Shown in pieces: positions 1 through 8,060 of a stretch of 38,932 nt of DNA (within the stretch, counting starts at the first letter, position 1; each line of letters begins with the position of its first letter). Under the pieces are notes generated by a model that saw nothing but the letters and a program-made list of their open reading frames with translations, ran no database searches and was not told the DNA's origin. The DNA lies in IMG/VR virus record IMGVR_UViG_3300042878_000998, positions 1-38,932 of that record; one strand, given 5' to 3'. Both the position numbers and the translations under genes were made by a program. This stretch comes from a virus.

Positions 1-245
1 ATCGCGGTCGGGGGGGTGGGGTTATTGTAATTGGTCAGAACGCCCCCATAAAAAAATATTACAAATGGTCCCTCCTGAAAGGAGAACGTAGAACATAGTT
101 GAAGAAGACATTGAAACATAGTTGAACAAATGTCTTGACAGAAATTTTGGGGGCTCAGTACAATCCATACGCAAGCGAAGGATAATGCTTAAAGACTTTT
201 TTTCATTGTTTTTGTTTGGCATTTCATGTCTAAATTGTTTCAAGT
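1..245. other. Left-end gene-free leader
   Basis: No credible gene lies here. The only open frame of any length (minus strand, 22-243) has a composition unlike the phage proteins and covers the promoter. The stretch holds a small hairpin (CTCCT-GAA-AGGAG, 72-84), a 12-base direct repeat AACATAGTTGAA at 92-103 and 115-126 (start-to-start 23 bases), and a sigma70-type promoter facing the terminase genes. I infer that it is the late-transcription control region, possibly contiguous with the right end of the window if the genome is circular or circularly permuted. Confidence 0.6.
135..164 (+). promoter_or_regulatory. Sigma70-type promoter for the late operon
   Basis: A perfect -35 box TTGACA (135-140) is separated by 18 bases from a near-consensus -10 box TACAAT (159-164). 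Transcription would begin near 171, about 75 bases before the small terminase start. The -35 box is the right half of a TGTC-TT-GACA inverted repeat (131-140), and two AACATAGTTGAA direct repeats lie just upstream, so a regulator could act here. This is the best promoter match I found in the window. It implies that host RNA polymerase transcribes the structural genes, consistent with the absence of a phage polymerase gene. Confidence 0.75.
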
Positions 246-740
246 ATGAGCATAGAAAACATCAGCCCCGTCCTGTTGTCCTCACTAGTGGACAGTGATT
301 GTCGCACCCTAGAGGCGCGGGAGCCGACGAAGGCTATGCTGTGCTTGGAGCAACTAGCGGAGGGGAATACATGGGAGGAGATAGCTGAGGCTACGGGCTT
401 CTCGTTCAATCAGATTAGTAAGGTAAAGGCGCGGCATGAGGTGGCCATTGAGGTGAGACGGAAGCAGTTGGCGGCTGATGGATTTGAGATGGCAGAGGGA
501 CTGAGGTTGTTGGCTAAACAGAAGCTAGAGATGCTGGCGAACAACCCAGACGCTTTGGCTAAGGTGAACATTCGAGACTTGGTTCTTTCCTATGGAATAG
601 CCGTGGATAAGGGTATGCAGGCTCTAGGTGAGAACAAGGTGGTGGTGGAGCATAAGGCCGGGAAGCCTAGCTTGGAGGATGCTATGAAGGCTATAGCGGA
701 TGCTAGGGCCGCGCTTCAGAAGGAGGCCATCAGCATATGA
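246..740 (+). CDS. terS: Terminase small subunit (putative)
   Basis: This 164-residue protein should bind packaging sites on concatemeric DNA and load the large subunit. The call rests on position, first in the late operon and overlapping the large terminase gene by 4 bases (ATGA), and on architecture. A helix-turn-helix-like segment lies around residues 33-60 (GNTWEEIAEATGFSFNQISKVKARHE), followed by a long charged helical stretch typical of an oligomerisation core. The start follows the TTGACA/TACAAT promoter by about 80 bases. No Shine-Dalgarno sequence is visible; the leader is T- and A-rich. Small terminases diverge fast, so the family cannot be fixed by eye, but the genomic context is strong. 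Confidence 0.8.
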   Translation: MSIENISPVLLSSLVDSDCRTLEAREPTKAMLCLEQLAEGNTWEEIAEATGFSFNQISKVKARHEVAIEVRRKQLAADGFEMAEGLRLLAKQKLEMLANNPDALAKVNIRDLVLSYGIAVDKGMQALGENKVVVEHKAGKPSLEDAMKAIADARAALQKEAISI

Positions 741-2338
741 TTTGGAGGAAACACGCCATTCTCACGCCACCAACCAATGAGGAAATGGCGCGAATGCAGC
801 CGGAGGCTCTAGCCTCGCTCTACGACATCTATCATCAGGCAATAGAGAACAGCATCCGAGACCCTTACAGGTATGGCTTTAAGCTCCCGCATTGGAAGAA
901 AGCTGAGGAGTTGTTAGAATCTTTCAATGAACTACTTGTGAGCGGCGGCAATAGATCGTCTAAGACGACTTGGGCAGCGACGGCGGTGGTGAAAGCAGCA
1001 ATGGACAATCCCGGTAGTGTGATTATGTGCTTCGCCCAGAACGCAGACGTTTCCATTAGACAACAACAAAGCGCAATATATGATGCACTCCCAGAAGAAC
1101 TTAGGAAGAAAACGCTTAGTGCTGAAGAGAACATTAGCTACACGCGGAAGAACGGCTTCTCGAAAAGCAGCCTCATCCTCCCCGGCACGAAGAGCCACAT
1201 CATCTTCAAGACCTATGCTCAGTTTCTTAACAACGATACTATTCTGGAAGGAGCGGAGCTGGGCAGCCGTGAACCGGTATGGCTCAATCTTGGGGCTTGG
1301 TGTGATGAATACCTTATTGGCCCTGAGCTACTACGCACTCTGCGCTTTAGATTGGCTACCCGTAACGCCAAAATCATTGTTACGTTCACTCCGATTGACG
1401 GTTACACGGAAGTGGTTAGAGACTACCTTGAGAAAGCAAGAACAGTAGAAACCAAACTAGCGGAGCTTCTCAATGATAGACCTGTGCCGTTTGTTCAACA
1501 CGCTGCGAATGGAAACAGCGCGATCATTTATTTCCATTCAAAGGACAATCCGTTTGGTGGGTATGATCGTATTGCTCAGGACTTACAAGGCAGGGGCGAA
1601 GAAGAAATCCTGACGCGAGCCTACGGCGTTCCCACCAAGAGTGCGTCAACTAGGTTCCCTATGTTCTCACGGGAGGTTAATGTCATACCACATGACAAGA
1701 TACCGCGTGAAAATGTTACACGTTACATGGTCTTAGACCCGGCTGGGCGCAAGAACTGGTTTATGTGTTGGATAGCTGTGGATGAGAGCGAGACCTACTA
1801 CGTCTATCGTGAGTGGCCGGATGTGAACGTAGGGGACTGGGCCAAGTGGCATGGAGGACGATGGATAGGAGGAGATGGTAGCAAGGGGCTTGGCTACGGC
1901 ATTAAGAACTACGTTGACTTAATTATCCGGTCTGAGTCGGACGACAAGGAGGAGATACTGGACAGGCTCATTGACCCGCGCCTTGGCGCAGCCAAGTATC
2001 AATCGCAGAACGGGGCGAGTTCGATCATCGAAGACTTGGCTGACAACGGGCTGACGTTTAATCCTGCTCCCGGTTTGGACATTGAGGACGGCATCCAAGC
2101 CATCCAAAGCAAGATGGCTTACAATCGTAAGGCTAAGATGGATAGCCTCAACCGCCCACGCTTCTATGTTTCAGAGAATTGCCAGAACATCATCACTGCC
2201 CTTCAGGAATACACGGGAGACGGCGGAACAGATGAAGCATGGAAAGACCCAATAGATGTCATCCGCTATGCGTGCATTGACGGCATACGCTGGATGGATA
2301 AGACAATACAACAACCAAAACGAAGGAGCGGATACTAA
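737..2338 (+). CDS. terL: Terminase large subunit
   Basis: This is the DNA-packaging motor ATPase and nuclease, 533 residues long, a normal length. The Walker A-like P-loop GGNRSSKT lies at residues 70-77. A Walker B-like segment ending in CDEY (189-192) is followed by a coupling motif TFTP (216-219). The C-terminal RNase H-fold nuclease begins at YMVLDPAGRKN (330-340), with D334 as the likely first metal ligand. Its start overlaps the small terminase stop by 4 bases, and its stop TAATG overlaps the next start by one base, so translation is coupled on both sides. The ATPase plus nuclease domain order matches complete large terminases, and I see no truncation. Confidence 0.95.
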   Translation: MIWRKHAILTPPTNEEMARMQPEALASLYDIYHQAIENSIRDPYRYGFKLPHWKKAEELLESFNELLVSGGNRSSKTTWAATAVVKAAMDNPGSVIMCFAQNADVSIRQQQSAIYDALPEELRKKTLSAEENISYTRKNGFSKSSLILPGTKSHIIFKTYAQFLNNDTILEGAELGSREPVWLNLGAWCDEYLIGPELLRTLRFRLATRNAKIIVTFTPIDGYTEVVRDYLEKARTVETKLAELLNDRPVPFVQHAANGNSAIIYFHSKDNPFGGYDRIAQDLQGRGEEEILTRAYGVPTKSASTRFPMFSREVNVIPHDKIPRENVTRYMVLDPAGRKNWFMCWIAVDESETYYVYREWPDVNVGDWAKWHGGRWIGGDGSKGLGYGIKNYVDLIIRSESDDKEEILDRLIDPRLGAAKYQSQNGASSIIEDLADNGLTFNPAPGLDIEDGIQAIQSKMAYNRKAKMDSLNRPRFYVSENCQNIITALQEYTGDGGTDEAWKDPIDVIRYACIDGIRWMDKTIQQPKRRSGY

Positions 2339-2724
2339 TGGCTAAAGTAAAAATCATCACGCTGGCCGACAGGCTGGGCAAGACAGTTAACGAGCTGCTT
2401 AAAATTAAAGCGGCAAAACTAAAGGAGGGGTTGCACTACTCCGGCTACGGAAAGAACACCTACCTCACCGAAGAAGCCGTAGAGTTAATTGAGCTATCGC
2501 TTGAGGCTCCGCTTGCTGTTCCAAACAAAATTAGGGCAACAGTGTTGATGGAAGCCCGCAATCCACGATGGGTTTACGCAAAGCTAGAGGGGCATGAAGG
2601 CAAGGTGCCTGTTGCAATCCCTCGCAAACTCCGTGGTAAGCTGTTGGGCAAACGAATAAATGTTGACGCAATTACAGACTCATCCGGTGGAACTACCTAT
2701 CGCCATGAAATGCTTGGAGATTGA
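2338..2724 (+). CDS. Unknown protein with HTH-like N-terminus, between terminase and portal
   Basis: This 128-residue protein is of unrecognised function. Residues 6-25 (ITLADRLGKTVNELLKIKAA) resemble the small helical domain found at the N-terminus of initiation factor IF-2 and in some DNA-binding proteins. The C-terminal half (about 63-125) alternates hydrophobic and charged residues like a small beta-barrel. It starts at the TAATG stop-start junction with the large terminase and overlaps the following small gene by 20 bases. A DNA- or RNA-binding accessory role in packaging is possible but is inference from position. Confidence 0.75.
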   Translation: MAKVKIITLADRLGKTVNELLKIKAAKLKEGLHYSGYGKNTYLTEEAVELIELSLEAPLAVPNKIRATVLMEARNPRWVYAKLEGHEGKVPVAIPRKLRGKLLGKRINVDAITDSSGGTTYRHEMLGD

Positions 2725-2917
2725 TATTACATTGGACCGTAAGTGGCAGGATGAACAAATTGATCGTCTGTTGGGTTTTGAAATTTTGCAACGAACACTT
2801 CACGCTGAATACCAACCGATTGAAGCTGCTGTCCTAGCGGATAAAGTAGCAATTGATAAGGGTGCAGCTTACCGCATCATTCGCGCTATTGGACAAAATC
2901 TAAATGGAAAACGATAA
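2705..2917 (+). CDS. Small helical protein upstream of portal
   Basis: This is a 70-residue, mostly helical, charged protein (MKCLEIDITL... ending IGQNLNGKR). I chose the ATG at 2705 over the longer in-frame start at 2660. The shorter form overlaps the upstream gene by only 20 bases and begins with a protein-like sequence, whereas residues before it are a shadow of the other frame. Its 3' end overlaps the portal start by 14 bases (AAATGGAAAACGATAA), so coupled translation is likely. I recognise no family. The position suggests a small packaging or head accessory. Confidence 0.7.
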   Translation: MKCLEIDITLDRKWQDEQIDRLLGFEILQRTLHAEYQPIEAAVLADKVAIDKGAAYRIIRAIGQNLNGKR

Positions 2918-5015
2918 TCAAGAAGCACTTATTTACGTTCAGGATAAGCCAAATGTTATGGCTATCCGTAATGCGTATGAACGCACTACCACTGACCTCA
3001 ATTTCTATTTTGACCAGTGTGCCGACGCCTATGACAACCGGCGCAACTTGTGGTCGGGCAAGTCCGAGGATTTACGCAAGGGTGGAAGCGATGCCTTCCC
3101 ATGGAAGGGTGCATCCGATCAGGAGGCTCATGTCATTAACGAGCGCATCAATCGTTATGTGGCAATGTTTATGTCTTCGCTTAACCGCGCAAACATTCGC
3201 GCCTATCCGGTTGAGTCTGGCGACATTGGCCGCGCCCGCGTTACTAGTGCTTTCTTAAAGTGGATGGTGGCTAGTTACATTCCTCAGTTTAAACGGCAAA
3301 TGGAACTTGGGGCCAACTACCTCCTTGAGCGTGGCATCATGATTACCTATGTGGGCTGGCAGAAGGAAGACCGCATCTTCAAGCAGAAGCTAACACTAGA
3401 TCAGCTTCAGCAAGTTAGTCCCGATTTGGTTAAAGCCATCTTGGAAAAAAAGTCCGACGACCAATTGGTTGAGCTTTTGAAAGGTCAATTCAACGGAATG
3501 ACTGACAAGAAAGCCAAGCGTGCATTGAATGATTTGCGTAAGACTGGTAATGCTGAGTTCCCCATCATTCGGCGCAGCGTAGATTGCCCAATGGTTCAGG
3601 CTATTGCCCCTGATGGAGATGTTCTGTTTCCGTCCTACACCACCGACCCACAGAAAGTTCCCTATTGCTTCTGGCGTGTGTTGATGAGTGCCCAGCAGCT
3701 CAAGAATAAAATTGCAACAGAGGGCTGGGATGAGAGCTGGGTTGATTATGTGATTGAAAATTGCGGCGAAGAAGGCGACCCAATCAACAACAATAACAAC
3801 AACACCAATTTCACCTACAAATCCACGACGTATGACGCCAGTGAGTTGTTTGAAGTGATTTATTGCTACCAACGCCTAGTCGATGAGGACAACGCGGAAG
3901 GTATCTATTGCACCGTTTTCCATAGAAACGTAATTGGTAAGCAAAACGTAGAGGATTATGCAAAGCATGAGCTTCTGAATGGCTACGAAGACTACCCGTT
4001 TGTTGTAACAAAGATTAGCGAGGACAACAAACGTCTCTACGATCTCCAGAGTTTTGCTGATTTGCTCAAAGGTATCCAGTGGCAAACAAAGGTTGAGCGC
4101 GATAGCCGCACGGACCGCAACTCGCTTGCTACCCTTCCGTGGATTGAGCATCCAATGGGCTTCCCGCCTAGCGATATTCGTCCCGGTGGCCTCCTGCCCT
4201 ATCGTCGCCAAGGGGAGATTCGTTACGGCCCAACGCCACAATACAATCCCGGCTCGGTGGAGATGGAAAACACCCTGCTTACGCAAGCCGACAAGCTAAT
4301 TGGTCTGGATGTTGGTAATCCCTTGTCCACAATTCAGCAGCAGTATTTCGTGGATAAGTTCCTGACCCACGTTAAGGACGTTCTGCGCCTGTCATACAAG
4401 TGCTATCAACGCTTTGGCCCAGATCAAGTGTTCTTCCGCGTAACAGGCGTTTCCGACCCACAGAAGTTTAGCAAGGGAGACCCCAATGAAAACTTCGACA
4501 TCATCATCAACTATGACGTTTTGCACAACGACCCAGACAACGTGGAAACACAGCTTGGTCAGTTTGTCCAATTGATGCAACTTGATAGAAATGGCCGCAT
4601 TGACGTTGATGCCTTGCTTGAAATTAGCGGCTCAGCCATCAATCCAGTTATTGCGGACGCTATCCTGCGTCCACGCGAGCAAGCTCAAGAGCAAGTGGTC
4701 AAACAGGTCACAGATGACTTGTCTAAGATTTACGCTGGCATTGAGGTGGGCGCACGTCCTAATGGTGCTCAAATCGCTATGCAGGTTCTTCAGCAATACA
4801 GCCAGCAGCCTGACGTTATGCAGCGTTTACAGCAGGATAAGGCATTTGCGGCTCGCTTCCAGAAGTATGCCCAGCAATACCAGTTCCAAATGCAGCAAAC
4901 TCAGAACGCTGAGATTGGTCGCATTGGAACAGCTCCCGCAGAAATGGGCGGAATGCAAACACAGGGTATGCAGCAAGCTCCTTCGGGTATGGCCCCCGGC
5001 CCTCAACAATACTAA
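2904..5015 (+). CDS. Portal (head-tail connector) protein
   Basis: This 703-residue protein is the dodecameric vertex through which DNA enters and leaves the capsid. Size and position, directly after terminase and before scaffold and capsid, fit podovirus portals of the P22/T7 size class. The N-terminal third has the helix-rich pattern around RNLWSGKSEDLRKG and WKGASDQEAHVINERI that is common in portals. The C-terminus (from about residue 620) is Gln-rich with EQVVKQV, QQYSQQPDVMQRLQQDK and YQFQMQQTQ, matching the C-terminal barrel helices and a disordered tail (GGMQTQGMQQAPSGMAPGP). It overlaps the upstream gene by 14 bases and is followed after 3 bases by the next. Confidence 0.88.
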   Translation: MENDNQEALIYVQDKPNVMAIRNAYERTTTDLNFYFDQCADAYDNRRNLWSGKSEDLRKGGSDAFPWKGASDQEAHVINERINRYVAMFMSSLNRANIRAYPVESGDIGRARVTSAFLKWMVASYIPQFKRQMELGANYLLERGIMITYVGWQKEDRIFKQKLTLDQLQQVSPDLVKAILEKKSDDQLVELLKGQFNGMTDKKAKRALNDLRKTGNAEFPIIRRSVDCPMVQAIAPDGDVLFPSYTTDPQKVPYCFWRVLMSAQQLKNKIATEGWDESWVDYVIENCGEEGDPINNNNNNTNFTYKSTTYDASELFEVIYCYQRLVDEDNAEGIYCTVFHRNVIGKQNVEDYAKHELLNGYEDYPFVVTKISEDNKRLYDLQSFADLLKGIQWQTKVERDSRTDRNSLATLPWIEHPMGFPPSDIRPGGLLPYRRQGEIRYGPTPQYNPGSVEMENTLLTQADKLIGLDVGNPLSTIQQQYFVDKFLTHVKDVLRLSYKCYQRFGPDQVFFRVTGVSDPQKFSKGDPNENFDIIINYDVLHNDPDNVETQLGQFVQLMQLDRNGRIDVDALLEISGSAINPVIADAILRPREQAQEQVVKQVTDDLSKIYAGIEVGARPNGAQIAMQVLQQYSQQPDVMQRLQQDKAFAARFQKYAQQYQFQMQQTQNAEIGRIGTAPAEMGGMQTQGMQQAPSGMAPGPQQY

Positions 5016-5018
5016 TTC

Positions 5019-5231
5019 ATGGACATTAAAAAACTAGAACAGCTTTCGCACAACGAAACCTTTGTTGATTTCCTTGAAGAAATTCACAGCACACGCGAAG
5101 CTCTCATTCAACAGCTTCATGACGTAAGTGCCGATAGAATTCAGCAGATTAGCGGACGTATTCTCCAATGCGACGAAATCCTCGTAGCTGGTGGCTTCAA
5201 CACCATCCAGCTGCGACGGATGGGGAGATAG
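5019..5231 (+). CDS. Small alpha-helical protein between portal and tRNA
   Basis: This 70-residue protein is predicted to be two helices (MDIKKLEQLSHNETFVDFLEEIHSTREALIQQL; DRIQQISGRILQCDEILVAGG). It begins 3 bases after the portal stop, and small helical proteins at this site recur in podovirus head modules. Its TAG stop ends exactly at the base before the 3' CCA end of the opposite-strand tRNA gene, so gene and tRNA abut with no spacer. I assign no function. Confidence 0.75.
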   Translation: MDIKKLEQLSHNETFVDFLEEIHSTREALIQQLHDVSADRIQQISGRILQCDEILVAGGFNTIQLRRMGR

Positions 5232-5306
5232 TGGAGCCCCCGATAGGGATTGAACCTACGACAGCCAGTTTACAAAACTGGTGCTCTACCACTGAGCTAC
5301 AAGGGC
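5232..5306 (-). tRNA. tRNA-Thr (anticodon UGU)
   Basis: Read on the minus strand this 75-base segment folds into a complete cloverleaf. It has a 7-bp acceptor (GCCCTTG/CGGGGGC, with G-U pairs), D stem GCTC/GAGC with loop AGTGGTA, and anticodon stem CCAGT/ACTGG with loop TTTGTAA (anticodon TGT). The variable loop is five bases, and the T stem GTAGG/CCTAT carries the loop TTCAATC. The 3' CCA is encoded. All conserved positions (T33, GG in the D loop, TTC in the T loop) are present, so it looks functional. It decodes ACA, a threonine codon useful for the Thr-rich fibres. It lies antisense inside the plus-strand late cluster, so it needs its own minus-strand transcript. Confidence 0.95.
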
Positions 5307-5336
5307 GTTTAATGTTTCTCCATGCCTAGTCGCAAA

Positions 5337-5359
5337 ATAGCAAACAAAATCTTTGCTAT
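5337..5359. promoter_or_regulatory. Perfect 8-bp inverted repeat overlapping a -10-like box
   Basis: ATAGCAAA (5337-5344) and TTTGCTAT (5352-5359) are exact reverse complements separated by 7 bases. The right arm overlaps TATGAT (5357-5362), a -10-like hexamer on the plus strand, but no good -35 box lies upstream. It sits between the minus-strand tRNA and the plus-strand scaffold gene. It could be an operator, a weak hairpin downstream of which minus-strand tRNA transcription begins, or an mRNA 5' structure. The symmetry is seen directly; the function is inference. Confidence 0.4.
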
Positions 5360-5408
5360 GATGGCCCCACGCAATCGCTGTGGCGTAAAGTCAGCGGAAA
5401 ACAATAAT

Positions 5409-6512
5409 ATGTCTAATGTCGCACCGTCCGCCGCTGGGGACGATAAATCAACAGTGAGTAATGATAAGTCTAACATCACGATGAATGAATATGCTGTTCG
5501 TCGTTTGGGTGAGCTTAAAGCCAAGCCTCCGGCTCCTGTAACACAGAAGCAAGAGATTGACGAAGAGCCCACTATTAAGGCCGCGCCAGCGGAAGAGGAA
5601 AATACTGAATCGCCAGACCCACAGGAAGGTGGCGAAGCTCAGGATTCAACCAACACCAAAGGCAAGGATGTTCTTTCACAACTTGACCTAACGGAATTGT
5701 CAGATGATGACATTGCCGAGCTTGCTCAAAAGGGTAAATCTGGTCTGCTTAAACGCATTGCGGAACTTACGGCCAAACGAAAAATGGCCGAGGAACGCAT
5801 GGCGCAAATGGAGTCCTATCTCCAACAACAGAGCAATAAAACCGCCCTTGAGCCAAAGGTTGAGAACAACCCCTACGAACACATCAAAACTGCGGACGAA
5901 CTCAGTAAACAATCTGAGCAAGTTAACGAAGTAATTGAGTGGGCTGAGGATGTTCTTGATAAAGCCGAGACTCTTGGATATGAGGATATTGCCGCCAGTG
6001 TGGATGGCAAAGACCTTACCAAAGCTGAGGTAAAAGATCATTTGCGTCGTGCAAGAAAAGCACGGGACAAATATCTTCCTGCCCAGCAAAAGGAGTTGAA
6101 CGCCAAGGAACAGCGCAAGTCGCTACGTTCCGCCTTTCAGAACCAAGCTGCAAAAGAGTTGGATTGGCTGTCTTCGCAAGAGGACAACGATGTTCGTCGC
6201 CAATACCAAGCAATGATGTCCGACCCACGCCTCAAAAACATTGAGGATGTGATGCCGGAAATTGCTCCACAACTCCCATACCTGTTGGCGCACGCCGCTA
6301 ACTCGTTGTATGGCCGCAAACTCATCAGTCTTGATAAGCCCGGTCACAAGGTCAATCCGCCCGGTAGTCCCGATCTATATGCCGCACCCAATGAGCGGCC
6401 AGTAGTAAAGGGCGAAAAGGCCGTGAAAGACGCTCGAACGCGCCTTATGGACTCAGGAAGCATAGGCGACTATATTGCCTTCCGCACCCTTCAAAAAACT
6501 AAACGCAAGTAA
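5409..6512 (+). CDS. Capsid scaffolding protein (putative)
   Basis: This protein would guide capsid assembly and then be expelled. I place the start at ATG 5409 (MSNVAPSAAGD, 367 residues). It has the AATAAT leader also seen before the capsid gene, whereas the upstream extension to 5322 is Cys- and Arg-rich and runs through the inverted repeat. The protein is acidic and low-complexity at the N-terminus (KPPAPVTQKQEIDEEPTIKAAPAEEENTESPDPQEGGEAQD) and has a long predicted coiled coil (LLKRIAELTAKRKMAEERMAQMESYL). It ends in a basic tail (AFRTLQKTKRK), a pattern typical of scaffolds with a positively charged capsid-binding C-terminus. It lies immediately before the major capsid gene. Confidence 0.85.
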   Translation: MSNVAPSAAGDDKSTVSNDKSNITMNEYAVRRLGELKAKPPAPVTQKQEIDEEPTIKAAPAEEENTESPDPQEGGEAQDSTNTKGKDVLSQLDLTELSDDDIAELAQKGKSGLLKRIAELTAKRKMAEERMAQMESYLQQQSNKTALEPKVENNPYEHIKTADELSKQSEQVNEVIEWAEDVLDKAETLGYEDIAASVDGKDLTKAEVKDHLRRARKARDKYLPAQQKELNAKEQRKSLRSAFQNQAAKELDWLSSQEDNDVRRQYQAMMSDPRLKNIEDVMPEIAPQLPYLLAHAANSLYGRKLISLDKPGHKVNPPGSPDLYAAPNERPVVKGEKAVKDARTRLMDSGSIGDYIAFRTLQKTKRK

Positions 6513-6524
6513 ACTTTTAATAAT

Positions 6525-7511
6525 ATGGCCTTTTCTAATACCTACGATACAACTAATCCCGGCTCCGCCGTTTCTAACCGCGAAGACCTCACAGACGTTC
6601 TGACAATCCTCGCTCCCGAGGAGACACCAGTTCTTTCGTCCGCCTCCAAATCCAAAGCTACCGCTACCTACGTTGAGTGGACTGTCGATAGCCTTGCCGC
6701 TCCCACTACAACGGGCGTTGCTGAAGGTGCAGACGTTACCTCATTCACGGACAAATTCTCCAACCGCGCTCGCCTTGGTAACTATATCCAAAAGTTCCGC
6801 CGCGACTACATGGTTAGCGATTTGCAGAACGCTGTTGACAGCGTTGGTCCAGCAAAGATTGCCCAAGCTGAGGCAAAATCGGTACGCGAAATCAAGCGCG
6901 ACATCGAGGCTACTCTCTGCTCTAACAACGACCGTTCGATTGAGGACGGCGCGGGCACGCCATACGGCCTTCGTGGTCTTGGCGACTGGATTGATAGCGC
7001 AGGTCCAGCAGACGTTCCAGCGGCCTATCGCACCCCAGCGGGTTCGATTCAGGGCTCCGGCACGACCTTTACGGAAACCGTTTTCAATAACCTCATCACC
7101 AGCATCTTCCGCGTTACTGGCATGAGCAACGGTTTGACGCTTGTTGCTGACACGTCGCTCCGTCGGGTTATCAGCGACTTCGCTCGCACCTCGGGTAGCT
7201 CGGACTACTCGGTTCGCAAAGTTAGCTATGATGGCGGCGAGGCGTCGATTAAGCTGTCGGTTGAACTCTACGAGTCCGACCATGGCATCGTGTCCATCGT
7301 CAACATGAATCCTGATTGCGCTCCTGATACGACCAACAAGGATACCGGCTACTTGGTTAACCCCGAGTATTACGGCATTGCTGAACTCATCCCAACTGGC
7401 TCGACCCGTCTCCCTAACCTTGGTGGTGGCGAACGCGGCTACGTTGATTGCGCCTTGACTCTCATCGTGAAACACCCCGGTGCTCACGGCAAGATCACTG
7501 CCCTCACATAA
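6525..7511 (+). CDS. Major capsid protein
   Basis: This 328-residue protein forms the icosahedral shell. Order (scaffold, then this gene, then a small decoration-like gene) and sequence support it. The N-terminus MAFSNTYDTTNPGSAVSNREDLTDVLTILAPEETPVLSSASKSKATA resembles the SU10-type major capsid family (formerly DUF5309), with a long helix around KIAQAEAKSVREIKRDIEATL like the HK97-fold spine helix. Near the end are surface-loop-like glycines (LPNLGGGERGYVDCALTLIVKHPGAHGKI). The start follows an AACTTTTAATAAT leader without SD. No protease gene is nearby, so proteolytic maturation is not indicated. Confidence 0.9.
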   Translation: MAFSNTYDTTNPGSAVSNREDLTDVLTILAPEETPVLSSASKSKATATYVEWTVDSLAAPTTTGVAEGADVTSFTDKFSNRARLGNYIQKFRRDYMVSDLQNAVDSVGPAKIAQAEAKSVREIKRDIEATLCSNNDRSIEDGAGTPYGLRGLGDWIDSAGPADVPAAYRTPAGSIQGSGTTFTETVFNNLITSIFRVTGMSNGLTLVADTSLRRVISDFARTSGSSDYSVRKVSYDGGEASIKLSVELYESDHGIVSIVNMNPDCAPDTTNKDTGYLVNPEYYGIAELIPTGSTRLPNLGGGERGYVDCALTLIVKHPGAHGKITALT

Positions 7512-7532
7512 TCCAACGAAAGGAATACCAAT

Positions 7533-7997
7533 ATGCCTAAACTGACAGTAAATGAAAGCGCGTTCGGGATGACCGACGAGCTTGTTATCGACTTCACAGC
7601 CTTCTCGGTTGCCAATGCTGGCGTTTTGGCTGACAACGCGACCAAGACATTCACGTATGTTATTCCAGCCGGAACTATGGTTACGGATGTCTCGGCCTAC
7701 CTGATGACTGCGTTCGACGACAGCGGCGGCGGCGATGAGCTGAACGTTATTGTTGGCGACGGCACGGACGATGATGGCTTTCTGACAACTGCGGCCCTGC
7801 ACGTTGACCAGACTGAAATCACCTACGTTGCTGACACGGGTGCATACATCGACAATGAGAACGGCAAGGTTTACACCGCAGCCGACACCATTGATCTGAA
7901 GTTCACCCCCAACGTCTCGACTGGTACGGATTACTCGCTCAACGAGCTCACCGCTGGTCAGGTGAAGTTTAAGTTCCGCTTGGTTAGTCTCGCCTAA
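7533..7997 (+). CDS. Capsid decoration/head-fibre-like protein (putative)
   Basis: This 154-residue beta-strand-rich acidic protein (MPKLTVNESAFGMTDELVIDFTAF..., ending VKFKFRLVSLA) lies 21 bases after the major capsid gene and just before a transcription terminator. A small, Gly/Asp/Thr-rich protein in this slot is usually a capsid-stabilising or decoration protein made in near-stoichiometric amounts, which the downstream terminator would favour. It has no signal peptide or membrane segment. The assignment is positional; I recognise no catalytic motif. Confidence 0.7.
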   Translation: MPKLTVNESAFGMTDELVIDFTAFSVANAGVLADNATKTFTYVIPAGTMVTDVSAYLMTAFDDSGGGDELNVIVGDGTDDDGFLTTAALHVDQTEITYVADTGAYIDNENGKVYTAADTIDLKFTPNVSTGTDYSLNELTAGQVKFKFRLVSLA

Positions 7998-8021
7998 GCC
8001 AACTTTTTAGTTGTGTTAAAC

Positions 8022-8059
8022 TTGGCCACCTCTTAACTGGGGTGGCCAATTTCGTTTTG
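8022..8059 (+). terminator. Rho-independent terminator between head and tail genes
   Basis: A perfect 9-bp inverted repeat TTGGCCACC (8022-8030) and GGTGGCCAA (8041-8049), with a 10-base loop, is followed by a T-rich tail (TTTCGTTTT, 8050-8058). No clear promoter follows before the next gene at 8061, so the terminator probably acts partially and lowers tail-gene expression relative to capsid and decoration proteins. Confidence 0.85.
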
Positions 8060-8060
8060 C

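Noticed and set aside
22-243. Minus-strand open frame of 73 codons at the left end
   Set aside because: It lies over the TTGACA/TACAAT promoter and direct repeats, has no partner genes and reads unlike the other phage proteins.
6741-7802. 353-codon open frame opposite the major capsid gene
   Set aside because: It is a shadow created by codon bias in the capsid and decoration genes; the plus-strand products are clearly real.
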